This document shows, piece after piece, positions 58,068-64,000 of a stretch of DNA of 64,000 nucleotides; position 1 is the first letter of the stretch; each line of letters opens with the position of its first letter. The position numbers and the translations under genes were made by a program. Location of the stretch: NCBI GenBank assembly GCA_030015575.1, contig CM057337.1:375681582-375745581 (forward strand), written 5' to 3'. The stretch comes from Agapanthus africanus (taxonomy: Eukaryota; Streptophyta; Magnoliopsida; Asparagales; Amaryllidaceae). A model generated the notes under the pieces. The model was not told the origin of the DNA, searched no databases, and saw only the letters and a list, made by a program, of their open reading frames with translations.

Positions 58068-61000
58068 CGACCATTTGACCCGACCCTAAGACTATGACTC
58101 AGTGACCAAGTTGACCGAACCTTCTTAAACACTGGCTTTTGGATTGTCAGAGTTGCAAACCTCATTGCCACTCCTACTTTTACCCTTTTCTCCAGGACAC
58201 CCCGTATTACTACGAACGTCCACTTCCATTGGACAAAACCATCGTATGGTTAGATACGAACTCGAAAGAATTTATTCGAGGATGGTTTCCGGTTCTGGAG
58301 AAAACGGATAGGATTATTCAGTTGTCTTTTCCTTTTACCCTCTCTCAGGTTACGAGTACTCCTTGGTTTAGGGGTAGTACACCTATTACGCAAATTGGAT
58401 TGTCTTCTTCCAAACCTTAGGCTGGTGCCGACCGGTAGGGAATGAAGAAAACCAATTAGCATAACGATGGTGTGCAGAAGGTATTAAGTTCAGACAAAGC
58501 AAGGGATTAGTAAGAGGGCAAAGTAAATTGCAACAGATATTCACGACCAAACCAAATATTTCGTTACCACTCCCACATCACCTTTGTATTTCTCCAGGAC
58601 ACTCCGTATCACTACGAAGATCCACAGTTTATTTGGATACTCCATCGTATGGTTATATACGAACTCGAATGGAACTGGTTCCAGTTCGGGGATGGATTCT
58701 GGTTCAGGAGAAATAGGAATAAGGTTTATTCGGTTGTCTTTTATCTTCACCCTCTCTCATTGCGAGTGTTCCTAGGATTGGGACAGTACACCCATTATGC
58801 TTATTGGATAGTCTTCTTCCAAACCATAGGCTGGTGCCGAACGGTAGGGAAGGAAGAAAACCATTTGGCCTAAAGGGGTGTGCAGAAGGTAAAGACTAAA
58901 GACATATAAAGGGATTTGGAGAGGTGGCAAAGAATTATACGGTTACAGTCGTGAATCTGGAAGAGGCATTACTAGGAATACCGGGATACCCCATCGAAAT
59001 ATTTCGATGTTTCAGTCTCACTGTGTAATGTTAAAGGAAAACTGATTTCCCGATTAGATACTTACTCCAGGGTATGTATTTACCAGGTACGATTCTCACA
59101 TCTGTATGGTTTTACAGATGATGAGTGGGAGTAAGTTATTGGGAATTGGGTGATTATCCTCATTATATCGGGATTCGTTGTAATCAGTGATATTTGAGGA
59201 AATCACCTGGGCTGTTTGCCGGTTGGCAAATATTTGGTTTTGAATATCCGCAGTTATGCACCAATTTCAAATTGATATATCTGTACGTCTATTTTCATAG
59301 AGTGAGATGTACCTTTTTGAAATTATGTCTATGACATTCACCTATATCAGTGGATGGTTAGGTAAGGAGCATTGAACAGCGGTGTAATTCTTCTTAACCA
59401 TAAGTACAGTTTTCAACCTACGACACACAGTGAATGAGTTATCAGACTCAAGGGACTTATACAGAGTATTGTATGTTGTCCAGGGTCCATCAGGACAGAG
59501 GGGTTGGTCCTCGTACTATATTCGGTTTACTTATGACTTCTCTAGTTTTTAGACAGGTGTTTCGTGGAAACACAGGGTCCGAATTTGGAGAAGTTATAGG
59601 TATTTGAATAGAGTAGAGAACCAGGTATAGCAAGTTTCGGGATTCTTCAAAGTGATCGAAGATGTAGATACTTGTGTATGGTATTCAGTTGATAGTAATG
59701 ATAAAGAGATCTTGCTTCTCTTTCAGGTTACTCATAATTGAAAGTATTCCTAAGTTGAGTAACGCTGATCGGCCTCCTTCCATTTAGTTGACATGCGCTG
59801 GGGACAGCTGCATGATTTGAATCTGGTTCAATTAAATCAGTGCCTCTGTTTCTATATTGGATATAGAACAGTTCATAACGATGTTAAGGTACGGGGAGTT
59901 GTCCGGTTTATGATTAAAACCAGACACTGGACAACTCAAGGCACGTTTCTGTAATGGCTGTTTGTGGGTTGACCCAGGCTATGACGAGGGTTGACTTTCT
60001 GCCATCTGGATGAACAATAGCAATATTGTTCTAGACTCGCCACAGTTTTATTAAAAATGGATTTTTTCAGAAAACAGTAGTGGGAGTATGGTAGAACTGG
60101 AAGTGATTCCAGAACCACAAACGATTACTGAAGATTTGATAAGGAACCTAAAGATTCAATCTGGATTGACATTCCATTGGCCACTCCGCAGATAAGGTGG
60201 GTAACTTCAGGCACCCGAGAGGTACTACGGTAGCCTCAAGGACGGTGACAGGGAAGTTCTTGTTTACCCACAATTACCATTGCTGTTGTTCCAGGGTGCG
60301 AGACCCGGCGGGAGGATGAGTATAGCGTCGTTCTAAACTAGTTTTAGAAGTGTACGTGTATATGACTCTGCCAGAGGGTTGTCGTAGTCAGTGGGAGCAG
60401 CGGAAGCATTGGTGGATAGGTAGCTTATGTCTATTTATAGACTAAAGCAGATGTAGCGGAGATAGATCATCTATTTCTGACGTGACAGTCATAGGTTTGA
60501 CTTCATCAGAATAAGGGATGGATCTGTTGAGAAGGTAGTAGGGTGTGATGTCATGGTGTTTGGATGATATACACAGAGTAGGAAAAGAAACTCCTACACT
60601 ACGATCGGTTATACTTTGGTCGTCACACAGTTGTTTCTCCACAAAGGAAATGGATTTTATATCAGACATACTGGTTACTAGATCTATGGTCTTAGATCTA
60701 GATTTGGGTGGTTTCCCAATCAGGGTACTTGACAGCATTCTAAGAGTATTTAGGATGGACGACTCCTGGCACGGTAGTGTACCTGTAGGTAATGGAGTCA
60801 CCCTCTCCAAAGGTGTCTTACAGACTAAAAGGGGAGAGGGACGGGCATGATTGGCAGATCACTTGCTCAGGCAATTGAGTCAATCGTGAGATGTCAAGTA
60901 CCACACCAGATGTTGTTCTTGCACTAGATGCAATAAGTTGACATTAATCCAATCCTGGAGAAACAGTCGGAAGCAGTTTTAGAACATAAGTGGATGTTCT

Positions 61001-61478
61001 AGGGAGATGATAACGACAGCCTCATTCAGGAGACAGTTATCATTCCAGGCTTCCAAGGTGACATGGACGACAAGGAGGTTGTCAGAGTTATAGTTTTCCT
61101 TAGTATGAGGGGCAGTATTTTGGACAGGTGGTCCAAGGCAATACTGAGGGAGGCATGGCGCGCAGGATACTGATTAAGTTCAGTTGACGATACAGTCTAA
61201 GAAGTTTGGATTTGGAGTTCATTTATGAGCTAGGTCCCATCAGACATCGAGACATATTCTGAGACAGGTATTGCTCTTTTCGGGAGATGGCTTTCTCCGC
61301 GAACTTGAGATATAGAGAGACATAGAAAGAAACAACTAAGCGGATCCACTCACTGAGGCTATTCCTCGAACGCAATAGTTCCGCAAACGAGCTTTGTGAG
61401 ACTGACTCGTAGAGGAGTTGGATGTTCGGTATCACACGGGCTGTGAGTATGCGACATCACAATAATTAGCCTTGAGTA
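58068..61478 (+). pseudogene. E2 degenerate pol region
   Basis: Parallels E1 base for base with scattered differences, including the tandem duplication at about 58165-58960, the VELEVIPEPQ linker near 60090, the post-YVDD stretch near 60555-60610 and the RNase H tail near 61338-61380. No open domain. Confidence 0.7.
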
Positions 61479-61490
61479 CAAGTGGGAGAT
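61479..61490 (+). promoter_or_regulatory. Polypurine tract of E2
   Basis: CAAGTGGGAGAT before the LTR head. Confidence 0.85.
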
Positions 61491-61978
61491 TGTTGGAGAT
61501 AGTGCCCTCAGAGTCAATTATTAGGTCACAGGTACGTGATTGTAATGATTGAGGGAGGACCTATCCCGGTAGGACAGTCTTACTCGAGATGATAGTATGC
61601 TATCTGGTTTACCTTTATCATCGTGTACTGCTTGAGGTGACCTGACACGTCGCTATTACACGTTGATAGAGCCCCTAGGATTCTTGCTTGACCACCAGCA
61701 GTATGAGGGCGATCATATAAATGGGAGCTGGGGGTCTATAAGCATATCCTTAAAAGGTCCCTAGTCGTGAGAGTTTCGAGACAGGGCATCGATTCTCCTT
61801 TGTAGACTAGTGAATACAGTCGAGACCCCGACGAGGGGCGGTGGTCGGTCTCACAAGCCACTGGTGTCAGTTGGATCACCTAAGATGTATACAGGTGCTC
61901 ATTGGGTTATGAGTACACCGGACAGGACTCGCCGGGAACATGCTAGTTGGTCATATACCAGACGTCAGATGGCAGTTC
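61491..61978 (+). repeat. E2 3' LTR, first 488 bp
   Basis: Matches the start of the 5' LTR (53506 on) and stops at GGCAGTTC, where F begins. The uninterrupted 5' LTR reads on as CCTGGTGACATG. Confidence 0.9.
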
Positions 61979-64000
61979 TGTAAGTCCATATTGCGACCCC
62001 CGGTTCTTACGGGGAGGCGGAAACGGTATAAAAATCAAATTTTTAGTGCAAGAGGCAACATGGACTAGACTTGGTCGGGATCGTTACCTAAACTAAAACT
62101 AGCAAACTAAGCTAAAGAGATTTAGCTACTCGGATAGAGATGGTTATACCTAAACTTGAACTCCTTCTTCTTCAAAGTTTGTGGAGGTTGATGGTTCTCT
62201 TCTCTTGTCGCCTTCTTCCGTCGAAGATGGATCCACCTCGAAGGCTCGACCTTTGGGCTCTTTCTCGAACTTGGAGTGAACTAGAATCGCCGGCTTGCTA
62301 AACCCTTGATCCTAGAGTGAGTAGAGAGAGTGTCTAAGGGTTGCTTTTGTTTTAAAGAGAAGGATTCTCAACACATGAGAAGGTTTCTCTTTAGCTAGAG
62401 GAAGAAGAAGATGAAGAGAGGAGAGAGAATGAGAATGATAGAATGAGCTATTATTTTCTCTTCTTGCAACCATAATGCAAAAGAATAATATTATCTAAAT
62501 GATAATAATTGAAAATGAGAATAGTTGATGGTAGTGTTTGGAATGACCACAACCATGCTTCATTTAAAAATGTAAGCATAAATCAAGGAAGACTTTTGAA
62601 GGCATGAAAGTGGTCAATGGTCAACAAGTCAACCAAGGTCAACAAGTCAACAAAGAACAACCATAACATAATTCTCATTTAATTATTATTATTAATAGAT
62701 AATAAATAAATCCATTAGGGTTTGGAAAAAAAAGACTGTCAACTGTGCATACGCACCCGTTCCGAAACCCTAATGAAAAACCTCATTCTCCTCCTCAAGC
62801 AACTGTGCATACACACCTGCATTCTCGTTCCGAAAAACAAGAATACCAAGATATAAAAGCAACCCCAAAACACATACCAGTATCTGGCTCAAACCAGAGC
62901 CTGCCAGTATAATCCGTCCGGACTCCAAACGTGCACAAGTGCGCGGATGAGAACGAACCCTGTCGCAAAACCATGCGACCTCTACTCTGTTTTGCCCAGA
63001 GGCGAATACCCTCTGTGTGGGACTCTAAAGACTCGACACTACGCTGGCAGTGGGTTTAACCACAGACCGCAAGCGGCACTAGCTGTGCATAACGATCCCC
63101 AGGTAGATGTCGACAAGAAGGCTGACGAGGTGAAACCCCATCTGAACTCCTACTGAGTCTGAATGTGACAGTCTCCGTACAGTCCGGTCTGTTCGTCTGA
63201 TACATCGCATGGCGGGCCTAGGGGGTGGTAAACGTCAGTCCCCCAATAGCGGTACAAGTCGTGCCGGAGCGAAGCCCAAAACACCCTGAGATAACACTGG
63301 AAACCTACCAGTATATCTCGTTTGCCCTGGCCAGGGACTACTCGTGTAATGGCTCTCCTAGACACAGCGCGATGTCAACCCCCAATACCGGGAGAGACGA
63401 ATCCTGTCTAACCGTCACTGCCTCCAAGTGCTTCGGGACTGCACCCAACCACCACCTGTTTGCACGACTCCTTTGAGCCGTGGTAGGGTAGTGATCAAAG
63501 TGCAGTGGGAACACACTTGAGGCGAAGTGCCAGTGTCAAGTCAGCGGACTAAGCTGTACTCATGTCACCTGGGAACTGATAACTGACGATAGGTATAATA
63601 CCAACCTGTCAGTTCCCTACGAGTCCTGTCCAGTGTACTCGTAACCCAACGAGCACCCGTATACTATCTCCAGTACGACGTACTGATGGCTGTGGGACAG
63701 ACCATCTCCCACACTGGGATGAGAAGCGCATACGCTAGTCTACTCCGGAGTATCGATGCCCCGTCTCGATAGTCCTGCGACTAGGGACCTGTATAAGGAT
63801 GTGCCTATAGATTACCCAGCCCCCACTTGTGTGACTGCCATCACAACGCTGGTAATCAAGCAAAGATCCTAAGGGCTCCACTAATGCGTATAAGTGATAT
63901 ACTGAAATAAACACAAGTACACATTGAAGTAGAAACAAACCAAGTAGCATACTACTATTTTGAGCAAGATTGTATATACAAGGTGAATATCCCAAGCATC
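61979..64000 (-). mobile_element. Element F: LTR of a B-like Copia element, minus strand, cut by window edge
   Basis: Reverse complement of a B-type LTR, starting TGTAAGTCC (LTR tail on the minus strand) and running out of the window about 80 bp short of a full B-length LTR. AGTTC (61974-61978) is the likely target duplication. It carries CCCTGGCCAGGG at 63325 and the GGCTC/GAGCC hairpin near 62886-62901. Whether it is a solo LTR or the 3' end of a full element cannot be told here. Confidence 0.87.

Larger units (their letters stand above)
53506..61978 (+). mobile_element. Element E2: second plus-strand E-family copy, 3' LTR interrupted by F
   Basis: A 5' LTR of 2260 bp, primer site, leader, broken pol and the first 488 bp of the 3' LTR. 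The visible LTR parts differ at about three positions, so it is also young. It inserted into E3 next to TTCGC (53501-53505). It is much like E1 throughout but differs at the triplet apices. Confidence 0.9.

Overview
The window is repeat-rich nuclear DNA of a seed plant, most likely from a large, retrotransposon-dense genome. I see no host gene, tRNA, rRNA or CRISPR. Essentially all 64 kb can be assigned to LTR retrotransposons nested inside one another. The evidence is TG...CA LTR ends, 5-bp target-site duplications (TSDs), primer-binding sites complementary to initiator tRNA-Met (TGGTATCAGAGC), purine tracts before the 3' LTRs, and recognisable protease/integrase/RT/RNase H peptides.

Layout. 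(G) A decayed Gypsy chromovirus, probably Tekay-like, occupies 40984-47178. It holds the gag end, pol and the start of its 3' LTR. (C) A Copia element had inserted into G's gag; its pol remnant and 3' LTR are at 36189-40983, and a 43-bp piece of it lies at 1319-1361. C was then hit by A' (minus, 1-1318, running off the left edge), by A (plus, 1362-26430) and by B (plus, 26436-36188). A and B sit at the very same GTAAT pentamer. A's 5' LTR was split twice: by E1 (2793-12922, TSD TGTGT) and by D, a 4.56-kb solo Gypsy LTR (13555-18118, TSD CTTTC). To the right, G's LTR is interrupted by E3 (minus, 47179-53505). E3 is interrupted by E2 (plus, 53506-61978), whose 3' LTR is interrupted by F (minus, 61979 to the right edge).

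A, B, C, E1-E3 and F are related Copia elements with LTRs of about 1.95-2.26 kb. Their LTR heads and Pol sequence resemble the Angela/BARE clade (assigned from memory). B is nearly intact: its Pol frame is open from protease to RNase H except for one nonsense codon, and its LTRs differ at about 11 of 2103 positions. E1 has even more similar LTRs (5 differences by eye in 2199) but no usable coding capacity, so the youngest mover here looks non-autonomous.

The most interesting signal is RNA-level. In A, B, E1 and E2, the place where gag should be holds a leader of roughly 2-3 kb with no gag. The leader carries several hairpins whose stems change in a compensatory way between families. These include a triplet of hairpins whose apices are alike within an element but differ between elements. 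The leader ends at a strong splice-acceptor-like signal just before pol. The LTRs also carry covarying hairpins and a 12-bp palindrome present in every family. Together these suggest a gag-less, pol-only retrotransposon group with a structured, possibly intronic packaging or control region. The function is inference; the covariation is visible in the sequence.
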